Notes: a model not told the origin generated them from the letters alone. A DNA stretch of 64,000 bases from Kitasatospora sp. NBC_00240 (GCF_026342405.1 NZ_JAPEMU010000001.1:8618001-8682000), one strand, 5' to 3'; numbered from the stretch's first letter, positions 23,549 to 31,502 are shown. Made by a program: numbers and translations.

Positions 23549-24562
23549 GTGACAGACGAATCGACGCGCCGACGGCCGACCCTGGACGAGGTGGCCGAGC
23601 GCGCGGGCGTCTCCCGCACCGCCGCGTCCAGGGTGATCAACAACGCACCCCACGTCAGTCGCGACAAACGCGAGGCCGTCCAACGCGCGATCAGGGAACT
23701 GGGCTACGTACCCAACCCCACCGCCCGGGCCCTGGCGACCCAGCAGGCGGGAGCGGTGGCACTCATCGTCTCCGGGGACGACCCCGCGGTCTTCGCCGAC
23801 CCGTTCTTCGGCCAGGTCGTCGCAGGCGCCACCACCGTCCTGGAGGAGACCGACCTCAACCTGATGCTCTGTCTGGCCACCTCCACCCGCGGCCAGTTGC
23901 GCGTACAGCACCTGCTTCGCACCCGCGCCGTCGACGGCGTCATGCTGATGGCGCTGCGCGAGGATGACCCCCTCACCCGCCTCGCCCTCGACGCGGACAT
24001 CCCCGCCGTCTTCGGCGGCCGGCCCCTGGGGCAGGAGGTGCCGTCCTTCGTTGACGTCGACAACGTCGGCGGCGCCCGGGCCGCGACCGAGCACCTGATC
24101 TCACTCGGCCGCACCCGCATCGCGATGATCACCGGCCCGCTGGACACCGACGTCAGCCGCGCCCGCCACCGCGGCTACCGCGAGGCCCTCACCCTGGCCG
24201 GGCTCACCCCCCACGGCGAGGAACCCGGCGACTTCACCGAGCTCGGCGGGATCACCGCCATGGACTCACTGCTGGCCCGGCACCCCGACACGGACGCCGT
24301 CTTCGCCGCCAACGACAACATGGCGGCGGGCGCGCTGCGGGCGCTCCGCCGCGTAGGCCGCGCGGTACCGGGCGGCATCGCGGTCGTCGGATTCGACGAC
24401 CTGCCGGTCGCCGAGGTGTCCGACCCGCCGCTCACGACGATCCACCAGCCCATCCAGGCCCTCGGCCGGGAGATGACACGGATGCTCCTCGCGCTCATCG
24501 CGGGCGGGGCCCCCAGCCCGCTGATCCTGCCCACCCGGCTCGTCCGGCGCGAATCCGCCTAG
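23549..24562 (+). CDS. LacI-family transcriptional regulator (CebR-like)
   Basis: 337 residues. LacI HTH at about 10-57 (PTLDEVAERAGVSRTAASRVINNAPHVSRDKREAVQRAIRELGYVPNPTARALA) with hinge helix, then a periplasmic-binding-protein-like sensor domain to the end (PFFGQVVAGATTVLEE, FGGRPLG, VDVDNVGGARAATEHLISLGRTRIAMITGP, DAVFAANDNMAAGALRAL, VVGFDDLPVAEVSDPPLTTIHQP). It likely binds cello-oligosaccharides and represses the two GH6 genes through the GGAAGCGCTTCC boxes in the divergent region. GTG at 23549 is selected because the HTH begins ten codons later and GGGAGAAG precedes it; a longer frame upstream would run through its own operator. Confidence 0.9.
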   Translation: MTDESTRRRPTLDEVAERAGVSRTAASRVINNAPHVSRDKREAVQRAIRELGYVPNPTARALATQQAGAVALIVSGDDPAVFADPFFGQVVAGATTVLEETDLNLMLCLATSTRGQLRVQHLLRTRAVDGVMLMALREDDPLTRLALDADIPAVFGGRPLGQEVPSFVDVDNVGGARAATEHLISLGRTRIAMITGPLDTDVSRARHRGYREALTLAGLTPHGEEPGDFTELGGITAMDSLLARHPDTDAVFAANDNMAAGALRALRRVGRAVPGGIAVVGFDDLPVAEVSDPPLTTIHQPIQALGREMTRMLLALIAGGAPSPLILPTRLVRRESA

Positions 24563-24648
24563 GAGCTGTTCGGTCGCTCCGGGCAACGCCGTGTGACATC
24601 CGTGAATCTGGTTTTCGAAGGTCTCGCGGAGTGAGGCAAAAGGGCGGC

Positions 24649-25122
24649 ATGGACAACGCCGTACTTGAACAGAGGCTGGACGAGACCTTCGATCACGCTG
24701 TCGTGCACCACGGATACGCCAACTACATGCGTGACTACGAGGTCATCGTCCATGCAACGGCTGATCCCCGCACCAACATCATGCCGTCCTACCTGCGGTA
24801 CCTCTTCAGGCACTGCGTTGAGGCGCGGTGTGAGACGTCAGTGCCGGCGGAGACCTGGCGGATCTCTCTGGACGACCGGCTCATCGACTACGAAACGGGC
24901 GTCGACCTCGACGGATACGTCTGGGGTGTGAAGTGGCACTGCCTGTACCCAGGAGCCACGCTTCTCCCTGAGTCGGAGGCGGCCCGGCGCTGGTCCGAGA
25001 GCCTCGGGATCGACTTCCATGAGGTACGCATGGAGACCAACGCGCACAACCTGACCCTGCTCTTCTCCGACCTTCAGGTGCGCGAGATGCAGGTTGGATA
25101 TGCACCGTTCGTCGCGGAGTAG
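24649..25122 (+). CDS. YxiG-like conserved hypothetical protein
   Basis: 157 residues from the ATG at 24649 (an in-frame GTG at 24631 is possible). No signal or membrane segment. The sequence LDETFDHAVVHHGYANYMRDYEVIVHATADPRTNIMPSYLRYLFRHCVEA, then SLDDRLIDYETGVDLDGYVWGVKWHCLYPGA and the end HNLTLLFSDLQVREMQVGYAPF resemble proteins labelled YxiG-like in actinomycetes; in Bacillus the yxiG gene sits among antitoxins for a contact toxin, but function is unproven. Codon use is less GC-biased than in neighbours and it stands alone beside an insertion sequence, suggesting horizontal gain. Role: unknown, possibly immunity. Confidence 0.65.
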   Translation: MDNAVLEQRLDETFDHAVVHHGYANYMRDYEVIVHATADPRTNIMPSYLRYLFRHCVEARCETSVPAETWRISLDDRLIDYETGVDLDGYVWGVKWHCLYPGATLLPESEAARRWSESLGIDFHEVRMETNAHNLTLLFSDLQVREMQVGYAPFVAE

Positions 25123-25204
25123 CTGTCCGTGGCGTTAACGGTTTGGTACGGATCAGGCACGAATTTCGATAAGTCGCTCGAGAGGCCGGCACCGTCTGCG
25201 GCCG

Positions 25205-25213
25205 GTCCGACAG
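25205..25213. repeat. Target-site duplication, left copy
   Basis: GTCCGACAG directly flanks the left end of the IS256-type element and is repeated exactly at 27085-27093. A 9-bp duplication fits this family. Confidence 0.85.
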
Positions 25214-25235
25214 GACGAATAGTCAAGAGTTGTGG
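25214..25235. repeat. Left terminal inverted repeat of the IS256-type element
   Basis: 22 bp starting GACGAATAGTCAAG, matching the complement of 27063-27084 at 16 positions, with the inner TTGTGG identical. Confidence 0.8.
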
Positions 25236-25252
25236 GTGAGTTGGCCTGCCGA

Positions 25253-25711
25253 TCAGGGTTTGAGGCTGGCCTTGGCGGTGTTGCGGATCCGTTTGGTGCG
25301 GCCACGCTCAGCGAGAAGCTCAGTGGCCTCGGTGCTCGACATGGAGGCGGCCTTGCGCTGGAGCCAGTCGGATGACTCAAGCAAGGCGTCCGGGCGCCAG
25401 GGCTGCCTGAGCGTGATGGCGCGGAAGAGGGACAATTCCTGCAGGCGCCGGGTCAGGAACGGATGGCGGACCGTGGCCCGGGCCATCGAGGCGGCCCATG
25501 GTTCGTAGGCGGGTTCGGGGTGGAGGTCGGCGGCTCGGCGGTCGAAATGGCGGATGACGGCTGACTGGGCCATCGCCTGGTCCGAATCGGTGAGGACCTC
25601 GCTGACCAGGTCGGACTCGTCGGAGTCGGTGACCTGCTCCAGCGCGCTGAGGTAGGCCCGGAAGCGGAGGTGCTCGGCCGGCTCGTCCTGCGGGACATCC
25701 TGAAGGTTCAT
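25253..25711 (-). CDS. IS accessory protein of unknown function, coupled to the transposase
   Basis: 152 residues, acidic N-terminal half (EQVTDSDESDLVSEVLTDSDQAMAQS) and a basic C-terminal half with repeated Trp-containing motifs (YEPWAASMARATVRHPFLTRRLQELSLFRAITLRQPWRPDALLESSDWLQRKAA). No catalytic motif, signal or membrane helix is recognised. Its ATG overlaps the transposase stop (ATGA), and its stop lies 39 bp from the left IS end, so it is inside the element. IS256 elements usually carry one gene; this may be a regulator of transposition, an accessory subunit or a passenger. I do not recognise a family. Confidence 0.7.
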   Translation of the reverse strand: MNLQDVPQDEPAEHLRFRAYLSALEQVTDSDESDLVSEVLTDSDQAMAQSAVIRHFDRRAADLHPEPAYEPWAASMARATVRHPFLTRRLQELSLFRAITLRQPWRPDALLESSDWLQRKAASMSSTEATELLAERGRTKRIRNTAKASLKP

Positions 25712-26961
25712 GCGGCCAGCTCCTGCCGCTCGACCAGGACGCCGCTCTCGAACCGGGCGCCGGCGCGGACCAAGGGGACCAGATGGGCGCCGGTGATCGC
25801 GCGCCAGCGGGCCTGGGCGGACTCGACAAGCTTGAAGACCATCGCGAGGGCCGCGGCCGGGCTGCCGGCGCCGCGGGTGACCTTGGTGCGGAGCTTGACC
25901 GTGGAGAACGTCGACTCGATCGGGTTGGTGGTCCGCAGGTGGATCCAGTGCTCGGCCGGGAAGTCGTAGAACGCCAGCAGTTCCTCGGCGTCGTCGGTGA
26001 TCTTCGTGACGGCCTTGGGCCACTTCGTACCGTAGGTCTTGGCGAACGCCTCGATCGCCTGCTCGGCGTGAGTCCGGTCCTCCGCGTTGTAGATCTCCTG
26101 CATCGCCTTGGTCGCGCCCGGCTGGGCGGACTTCGGCAAGGCGTTGGTGACGTTGCGGGCTTTGTGAACCCAGCACCTTTGATGCCGGGCGGCCGGGAAC
26201 ACCTCGGCCAGGGCCTTCCACAGGCCCATCGCGCCGTCGCCGACCACGAGTTCGGGGTCGCGCATGCCGAGTCGGCGGCAGTCGCGCAGCAGGTCGGCCC
26301 ACGACTCGGTGGACTCCCGTAGCCCTTCGGCGATCGCGGTCAGCTCTTTGGAGCCGTCCAACCGGACTCCGAGCAGGACCAGGACACACGAGTGGGCCTG
26401 GCCGAGCCGGACCTTCGGGTGCACGCCGTCGGCCCACACGTAGACGAAGTCGCGATCCGACAGGTCGCGGTCCTGGAAGGCGGCGTGGTCGCCCTGCCAC
26501 GGCCTGGTCAGCCGGGTCACGGCCGCGACCGACAGCCCGGCGGTGCCGCCGAGGAACTGCTCCAGCGCGGGCACGAAGAAGTCCCCGGACGACAGTCCGT
26601 GCAGGTAGAGCAGCGGCAGCACCTCGGAGACCTTCGGCGACTTGCGGCACCACGGCGGCAGGATCTTCGAGGAGAACCGCTGCCGTTCACCAGTGGCCTC
26701 GTCGACACGTCGGTCGTTCACCCGCGGGGCCTTCACCTCGACCGGGCCGGCCGCGGTGACCACGGTGCGGGGCCGATGGTGGCCGTTGCGGACCACCGGA
26801 CGCCGGCCGACCTCGTCGGTCTCGGCCGCCAACTCGGCCATGTACTGGTTGCCTTCTGTTTCCAGGGCGGCGGCGAGCATGAGGCGGGCGCCCTCGCGCA
26901 CGATCTCGTCGATCAGGGAGCCGAACTGGGTGGAGCCGTCGTCGGTGACTACGCTGAGCAT
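25708..26961 (-). CDS. IS256-family (mutator-type) transposase
   Basis: 417 residues, the usual family length. The DDE residues are visible: FVYVWADGVHPK (Asp1, about 166), PELVVGDGAMGLWKAL (Asp2, about 236) and HLRTTNPIESTFSTVKLRT (Glu, about 345), together with the HQRCWVHKARNVTNALPK Cys/His signature of the mutator superfamily. It cuts and rejoins the element ends. ATG at 26961 lies about 120 bp inside the right terminus. No frameshift or stop was found, so the enzyme should be functional. Confidence 0.95.
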   Translation of the reverse strand: MLSVVTDDGSTQFGSLIDEIVREGARLMLAAALETEGNQYMAELAAETDEVGRRPVVRNGHHRPRTVVTAAGPVEVKAPRVNDRRVDEATGERQRFSSKILPPWCRKSPKVSEVLPLLYLHGLSSGDFFVPALEQFLGGTAGLSVAAVTRLTRPWQGDHAAFQDRDLSDRDFVYVWADGVHPKVRLGQAHSCVLVLLGVRLDGSKELTAIAEGLRESTESWADLLRDCRRLGMRDPELVVGDGAMGLWKALAEVFPAARHQRCWVHKARNVTNALPKSAQPGATKAMQEIYNAEDRTHAEQAIEAFAKTYGTKWPKAVTKITDDAEELLAFYDFPAEHWIHLRTTNPIESTFSTVKLRTKVTRGAGSPAAALAMVFKLVESAQARWRAITGAHLVPLVRAGARFESGVLVERQELAA

Positions 26962-27062
26962 GGGCGTGCCTTCCCGACCCGCGCTGCAACGCGGGCCTAC
27001 TCGGAGGCCATCAAAGGATCATTCGGGAAGGTACGCCCTCCGCGTGCCCTTCCGAAACCGAT

Positions 27063-27084
27063 CCACAAGTCCTGAGCATTGCTC
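27063..27084. repeat. Right terminal inverted repeat of the IS256-type element
   Basis: CCACAAGTCCTGAGCATTGC and two further bases; complementary to the left repeat at 16 of 22 positions. Confidence 0.8.
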
Positions 27085-27093
27085 GTCCGACAG
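27085..27093. repeat. Target-site duplication, right copy
   Basis: GTCCGACAG, identical to 25205-25213, immediately after the right terminal repeat. Confidence 0.85.
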
Positions 27094-27627
27094 TTGCTCC
27101 GACGGCTGTGCCGGGACTCGCGGTGAGAGAGAATGCGCTGAATGACGACTTGAAGAGCAACAGCCGGACGGCAGCACTGGCGCAAGGTCGGGAGCGGCTG
27201 GTCCGTGCCCGGTGGTGAGCATCGGATCTGCGCTGCCTGCGGAACGCCGGTCCAGTCGTACCAGTACCGCCTTCATCCACCCCCCTTCCCCCTGAACAAC
27301 GGGAGGGGCTTCTACGTTCGGAAACACGGCTGGTCGAGTTCCTGGACCGTCAGACCCGAGAAGGCAGAGGTCAGCCTTCATCGGGCAGGCATTCGTGAAA
27401 GCCGATCAACGTGTTCCTCACACGCGACCAGCATCCACCTAGAAGTGACGGAGTATCACCTCGCGCACAGAGGCACGATCGACTTCACGAAATCCGTACC
27501 TGAACCTTTGGTACGGCCTCACTTTTCCGGTCGGACCTGGCCCCGGCTTGTGCGACGGGCCCTTGTGTTCCGGCCCGGAGCGGCCCCGCTTCCGGTCTGC
27601 AGTGGCACCGCTTTGAAGCGGGCGGTG
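27094..27627. other. Low-GC intergenic stretch, no confident gene
   Basis: About 530 bp, AT-richer than the rest of the window. Only overlapping short frames are present; one (27205-27987, plus strand) contains CAACGTPV but has no ribosome site, unlike codon use and antisense overlap with the DUF4279 relic, so it was not called. Probably decayed mobile DNA. Confidence 0.45.
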
Positions 27628-28081
27628 TCAGTCGTTGCTGGGCGTCATGTCGTATTCGCCGACATCCAGATCTGCGCCGGTTGCGGCGAGGAAGTCCATC
27701 ACTGCGCGGTCCAGGTGCCAGCCGAAGAGGTTCGTGTCGTCCGGCGAGCCGGAGGGCTGCGCATCATGCCGGTTGAAGTAGCGGTGGACCTGCAGAATCG
27801 CACCCCCGGGGCCCTCCTCGGCTGCGAGACGGGTTGTCAGATTGGTGAGCGCCTCCATGCAGGGCCGGAGCCGGCCGAGGACCTGGTCGATCTGCTCATC
27901 GTCTGGCAGGCCGGGCTCGCAGCAGACAACCTTCCAGCAGTGACAGAACGGGATGAGGTGAGGTGGTCAGACTCCCCCGCACCGTGACCTCGTCCGGTTC
28001 TACGCCAAGCAGCTGGGTGATCTCGTCGGCAGTGGTGCCCACGCTGGAGACTGCAAAGTAGACGAACTGAGTCAACGACAC
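27628..28081 (-). pseudogene. DUF4279 protein gene broken by a frameshift
   Basis: From a GTG at 28081 the frame gives LTQFVYFAVSSVGTTADEITQLLGVEPDEVTVRGS, the standard start of DUF4279 proteins. After about 27950 this frame runs into a nonsense tail and stop, while a neighbouring frame continues HCWKVVCCEPGLPDDEQIDQ, EALTNLTTRLAAEEGPGGAILQVHRYFN and LFGWHLDRAVMDFLAATGADLDVGEYD, the expected remainder. One single-base indel near 27940-27955 would restore a protein of about 150 residues. DUF4279 members have no proven function and are often found among toxin-immunity genes. A sequencing error is the alternative to true decay. Confidence 0.75.
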
Positions 28082-28170
28082 CCGCAAAGAGTACCGACGC
28101 AGCCTCAAGGCACCTCGGGGCTGTCCGGTCGGTCATGTGACTATCACCGGTCTTAGTCGTTGGTCCGGTC

Positions 28171-28447
28171 ATGGGGCGGGGTGATCTGACGGAGGCGGAG
28201 TGGGAACGGCTGCGGCCGTTCCTGCCGGTCAGCAACAGGCGGTGGCCGGTGCCGGGACCACCGGCAGGTGATCGACGGGATCCTTCACCGGGTACGGACC
28301 GGCGTGCACCGGCGTGACCTGCCCGAGCGGTTCGGGCCGGGGAAGACGGTCTGCGAACGCCACCGGCTGTGGTCGGCCGACGGGACGTGGGAGCGGCACC
28401 TCGGCACCGTCACCGCGGCTGCCCTCGTCGGCTGGCTCCGCACATGA
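28171..28447 (+). pseudogene. IS5-type transposase relic (N-terminal part, frameshifted)
   Basis: ATG at 28171 starts GRGDLTEAEWERLRPFLPVSNRR, the classic N-terminus of IS5/IS427-like transposases. After about 28235 the frame must shift to continue CRDHRQVIDGILHRVRTGVHRRDLPERFGPGKTV and ERHRLWSADGTWERHL. The rest of the gene is absent and the sequence runs into unrelated DNA ending TGA at 28445-28447. It is the complementary half of the type of relic seen at 6061-6352, though not necessarily from the same copy. Confidence 0.8.
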
Positions 28448-28582
28448 TCGACCGGACAGCTCCTGGACGATCGATCCGGCTGTGATCCGGTTCGTACGGC
28501 TTCGCTCCTGCGGCGGTCGTAGGGGCCGCGCTCCGGTGGCCGCGAGGTCGGGCTCGCAGGCGCGGGCGCGGCAGTTCATGGC

Positions 28583-28630
28583 GGTGGCCCGGATCCGGCC
28601 CGGTCGCTGCCGGGTCGGATCCGGGCCACC
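28583..28630. terminator. Very long perfect hairpin
   Basis: A 21-bp stem (20 Watson-Crick pairs and one G-T) closes the 6-nt loop TCGCTG. The left arm begins GGTGGCCCGGATCCG and the right arm ends CGGATCCGGGCCACC. It lies about 75 bp after the stop of the minus-strand gene at 28703 and probably ends its transcript. Confidence 0.85.
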
Positions 28631-28702
28631 ATCGCGCCGGCGAGCAGGTCGAACAGGGGGCATCGACCGACGGTGAGGGTCCGGGTCCGGGCCCGGAGCT
28701 TC

Positions 28703-29398
28703 TCAGGCGCGGGCCGCCGCCGCTGCGGTGATCCAGTTCCTGAACTCGATGGCGAAGTGCCGGAGGTGGTGCTCCAGGACGTCGTCCGGGCAGGAGGTGG
28801 GCATGTAGACCGACAGGCTGGAGGTGAAGCCGTCCGCGGTGTCACCGAACTGGATCAGCACCCGCCCGATGATCGTGCCGTCCGCGAGGAAGAGGTTCGT
28901 GGCCTGCTTGTGCGGGAACTCCGCCTCGGGGAGGCGTTCCGCCGCGTCCTCGGCCCAGGTCATCGCCTCGGCGCCCCAGCTGCCCAGGTAGAAGGAGGCG
29001 ATGTGGGGGCCGATGTTCTCCACCACGTGGACCGATCCGTCCTCCTGGTCGGTGATCGAGTAGTGCTCCGGGTGCGCCGCGAGGAGAACGCTCTCGTCGC
29101 TGAAGGCCTTGCCCATCCAGCCCAGGAATTCGCCCGAGGTGAGGCCCTGCGTGGCGAGCACCGTCGTCCGTCCGGTGAAGCTGCCGTCGGAGGTGCGGGC
29201 GCTCTCCCGCAGGGCGGCGTTGCCTTCCTCGATGTCCGCGGCCAGGAGGTCGAGCAGGCCCTGACGTCCCAGTCGCTCCCTGAATCGGGCCACGGCCCGG
29301 CGGGCGTAGAAGAGTTCGAAGTCGTCGATGCTGCCGGTGCCGGAAGGTCCGGACACCAACGCCACGGTCACGGGCAGTGCGGTCTCGTTCACGGTCAT
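28703..29398 (-). CDS. Conserved hypothetical protein
   Basis: 231 residues without signal or membrane helix. Noticeable stretches are DDFELFYARRAVARFRERLGRQGLLDLLAADIEEGNAALRES, then ATQGLTSGEFLGWMGKAFSDESVLLAAHPEHYSI, SVHVVENIGPHIASFYLGSWG and DGTIIGRVLIQFGDTADGFTSSLSVYMP. The C-terminal half looks like a compact beta-rich ligand-binding domain, but I cannot name a family. GGGAG is 9 nt before the ATG. It is divergent from a TetR gene with a shared 100-bp promoter region, so it is probably the target of that repressor. Ends at a strong hairpin. Confidence 0.7.
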   Translation of the reverse strand: MTVNETALPVTVALVSGPSGTGSIDDFELFYARRAVARFRERLGRQGLLDLLAADIEEGNAALRESARTSDGSFTGRTTVLATQGLTSGEFLGWMGKAFSDESVLLAAHPEHYSITDQEDGSVHVVENIGPHIASFYLGSWGAEAMTWAEDAAERLPEAEFPHKQATNLFLADGTIIGRVLIQFGDTADGFTSSLSVYMPTSCPDDVLEHHLRHFAIEFRNWITAAAAARA

Positions 29399-29412
29399 CC
29401 CGGCTCTCCCTA

Positions 29413-29430
29413 AAATGCGAACGCGAATTT
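29413..29430. promoter_or_regulatory. Candidate TetR operator between divergent genes
   Basis: AAATGCGAACGCGAATTT is an imperfect palindrome (AAAT...ATTT with CG steps) in the short AT-rich region between the hypothetical gene (minus) and the tetR gene (plus), 15 bp from the ATG of the former. Confidence 0.45.
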
Positions 29431-29499
29431 ACATTATCGATAGTAGGCGGGCCCGTGCATTGCTTGTCAAGGGCATCCGCGGGGGCCGCCACCGTTACC

Positions 29500-30159
29500 A
29501 TGCGGAACATGACTGCTGAGCCGAACCATCGGGCGCACTACCGGGAACCCCGGCAGGCCCGCAGCGCCGAGACCCTGGCTCGCGTCCTCCAGGCGGCCGA
29601 GGAAATCGTCTCCTCGGCCGGCCTGGAGGAGATGACGATCACCGGCGTCGCGGCCCGCGCCGGCGTGTCCGTCGGCTCGATCTACCGCCGCTTCGAAGGC
29701 AAGGACCAATTGGTCGCCGCCCTGACGGAGCGGATGCTGGAACGCCGCGAGCAGTACGTGGCCGAGCGGCTGCGCCAGGCCGAGCCCTCGCTCTCCGGCG
29801 TCCTGGACGCCTACGCGCAGGCACTGCTGCAGTCCTTCGCCGACAGCAGCAGTCTCTTTCCCGAGCTGCTGCGGGCACGGGGAACCGATGCGCCGGACCG
29901 CGGTGCCCGCACCATCACCGAGATCCAGCGCTACCTGGTCGAAGCGGCGACCCCCTGTGCGGGCGAGATCCGGCGATCCGACCCGCAGGCGGCACTGGAC
30001 ACGGTGGCCCGTGCCGTCCTCGGCGCCTGCTTCCACACCTCCGTCCACCCCGACCGCCCCGTCGGCGAGGTGGCCCTGCGCCGGTACGCGGACGAACTCA
30101 GCGACATGGCGACCGCCTACCTCCGCACTCCCGACCGCAGCCCCGCCGCTCACTCCTGA
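29500..30159 (+). CDS. TetR/AcrR-family transcriptional regulator
   Basis: 219 residues. TetR HTH at about 22-68 (RVLQAAEEIVSSAGLEEMTITGVAARAGVSVGSIYRRFEGKDQLVAAL), followed by a helical ligand-binding domain typical of AcrR-like members. Starts at ATG 29500 (MRNMTAEP); ATG 29509 is an alternative; neither has a strong ribosome site. Divergent from the hypothetical gene at 28703-29398, which it most likely controls through the AT-rich dyad between them. Converges with the flavin monooxygenase gene, separated by a hairpin. Confidence 0.88.
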   Translation: MRNMTAEPNHRAHYREPRQARSAETLARVLQAAEEIVSSAGLEEMTITGVAARAGVSVGSIYRRFEGKDQLVAALTERMLERREQYVAERLRQAEPSLSGVLDAYAQALLQSFADSSSLFPELLRARGTDAPDRGARTITEIQRYLVEAATPCAGEIRRSDPQAALDTVARAVLGACFHTSVHPDRPVGEVALRRYADELSDMATAYLRTPDRSPAAHS

Positions 30160-30168
30160 ACTGCCGAC

Positions 30169-30195
30169 GGGGCCGGACGCCGGCGCCCCGGCCCC
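30169..30195. terminator. Hairpin between convergent tetR and monooxygenase genes
   Basis: GGGGCCGG at 30169-30176 pairs with CCGGCCCC at 30188-30195; the intervening GCC/GGC bases can extend the fold. Sits in the 71-bp gap between two convergent stops. Confidence 0.6.
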
Positions 30196-30230
30196 AGGGG
30201 GCAGCCGCGTTCCGGGGGCGCCGGAGGACC

Positions 30231-31502
30231 TCAGACGGTCTTGTCCGGTGCGGCCGGCGCGAAGCGGTCCAGGGTGGTGATCCCCGCGACCTTGTGCGGC
30301 TGGGCCCCGGCCATCAGCCGCCCGTAGTTCTCGGAGAGGGCCTCGAGGTTGAGGGCGCCGTGCAAGGTGATGACGCGCGCGTCACGCCAGGCCCGCTGGA
30401 TGGGTTCGCTCTGCATGATCGCGGTCGAGCCGGAGTTGCGCTGGAGCAACTCGATCGCCTCCGCGCACCACTTGGCCGCGTAGGCCGTCTCGACGAGGAC
30501 CCGGCCGCTGAACATCTGCATGTACGCCGGATCGGCCGGGGTGCCGGCGGCGGCGAGCGCACCGAGGCGATCGGTCTCCTCGGCGTTGGCCCGGGTCATC
30601 AGTGTGGCCGACTGGATCTTCGAGTGGACCTCGGCGAGCAGCAGGTGGGTGAGGGGAGCCTCCAGCTGGTTCTTGTAGGTGGTGCCGCGGACGGGCCGGC
30701 CGGCGGAGCGCTCCAGGAACCGCTCCAGGGCGCCCTGGGCGAGGCCGATCGACATCCCCGCCATGGTGCTGAACGCCCAGCCGAGCGAGGGCACCTTCCA
30801 GAGATCGCCCTTGAGGCCGTTGTCGAGGCTCCCGTCGACGATGTGGCGGAAGTCGACGCCGCGGTGCTCCGGGACGAAGAGCTCGTCGCCGGCGAGGGTG
30901 ATGGAGACGCTGCCGGTGGCGCACATGCCGGCGACCTGCCAGTCGTCGAGGAACCGGAGTTCGTCCCGCGGAACCTGCAGGGCCACCAGGTAGGGGCCCT
31001 CGCCGTCGTCGGCGAGGCAGCCGAGGTTCGTGAACGGCGCCCAGAGCGCGTCGCTCCCGAAGGTCCAGGGTCCACCCGAGACGACCCAGCCCCCCTCGAC
31101 CCGCTTCGCGCGCCCTCGGGAGGCCGGGAAGTGGCTCGAACCGGCGACCCGCGGCCCGACCCATGCGGGGCCGTAGACCTCCTCGACCACGCGAGCGCCC
31201 GAACCGGCGGGAATCCAGTTCGTCGAGGCTCCCGCCCAGACGCTCCACCCGCAGGAGCCGTCCCACTTGGACACCTCGGCGATGACGTCCAGCTGCTCCC
31301 GGACGGTCAGCTCGTAGCCGCCGAACTCGGCGGGGCTGCCGATGTCGAAGACGCCGGTGGCGTGCAGGTCGGCGATGGTCTCGTCCGAATGGCGGCCCGC
31401 GCGTTCCGCGTCCGCCGCGCGCTCCCGCAGGGTGGGCCCGAGTGCGCGCACCTTTTCGAGAATCGTTGTCAGCCTGTCGGACGTGTCGTGGGTCGAAGCC
31501 AT
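30231..31502 (-). CDS. Acyl-CoA-dehydrogenase-fold flavin monooxygenase (HpaH/HsaA-like oxygenase component)
   Basis: 423 residues. Helical N-terminal domain (LRERAADAERAGRHSDETIADLHATGVFDIGSPAEFGGYEL), then KWDGSCGWSVWAGAS, the beta domain (GGWVVSGGPWTFGSDALWA; VPRDELRFLDDWQVAGMCATGSVSITL) and a C-terminal bundle with the conserved LQRNSGSTAIMQSEPIQRAWRDARVITLHGALN. This is the group D two-component monooxygenase pattern (C2-HpaH, HsaA), not a true acyl-CoA dehydrogenase: the catalytic Glu region is absent and a reduced-flavin partner is needed. Flavin reductases are encoded at 12316 and 45913. A TGTCAACA-type site 460 bp upstream links it to the cluster at 44-52 kb. Confidence 0.85.
   Translation of the reverse strand: MASTHDTSDRLTTILEKVRALGPTLRERAADAERAGRHSDETIADLHATGVFDIGSPAEFGGYELTVREQLDVIAEVSKWDGSCGWSVWAGASTNWIPAGSGARVVEEVYGPAWVGPRVAGSSHFPASRGRAKRVEGGWVVSGGPWTFGSDALWAPFTNLGCLADDGEGPYLVALQVPRDELRFLDDWQVAGMCATGSVSITLAGDELFVPEHRGVDFRHIVDGSLDNGLKGDLWKVPSLGWAFSTMAGMSIGLAQGALERFLERSAGRPVRGTTYKNQLEAPLTHLLLAEVHSKIQSATLMTRANAEETDRLGALAAAGTPADPAYMQMFSGRVLVETAYAAKWCAEAIELLQRNSGSTAIMQSEPIQRAWRDARVITLHGALNLEALSENYGRLMAGAQPHKVAGITTLDRFAPAAPDKTV

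Larger units (their letters stand above)
25214..27084 (-). mobile_element. Intact IS256-type insertion sequence, 1871 bp, with two genes
   Basis: Bounded by imperfect terminal inverted repeats (left GACGAATAGTCAAGAGTTGT at 25214, right complement GAGCAATGCTCAGGACTTGT ending at 27084; 16 of 22 positions agree) and a 9-bp direct duplication GTCCGACAG. It carries a full-length mutator-type transposase and a second, translationally coupled gene of 152 codons that ends 39 bp inside the left terminus. All parts are intact, so the element looks recently inserted and potentially active. Confidence 0.88.

Noticed and set aside
27205-27987. Plus-strand 260-codon frame with a CAACGTPV segment
   Set aside because: Antisense to the convincing DUF4279 remnant over much of its length, no ribosome site, no coherent domain.
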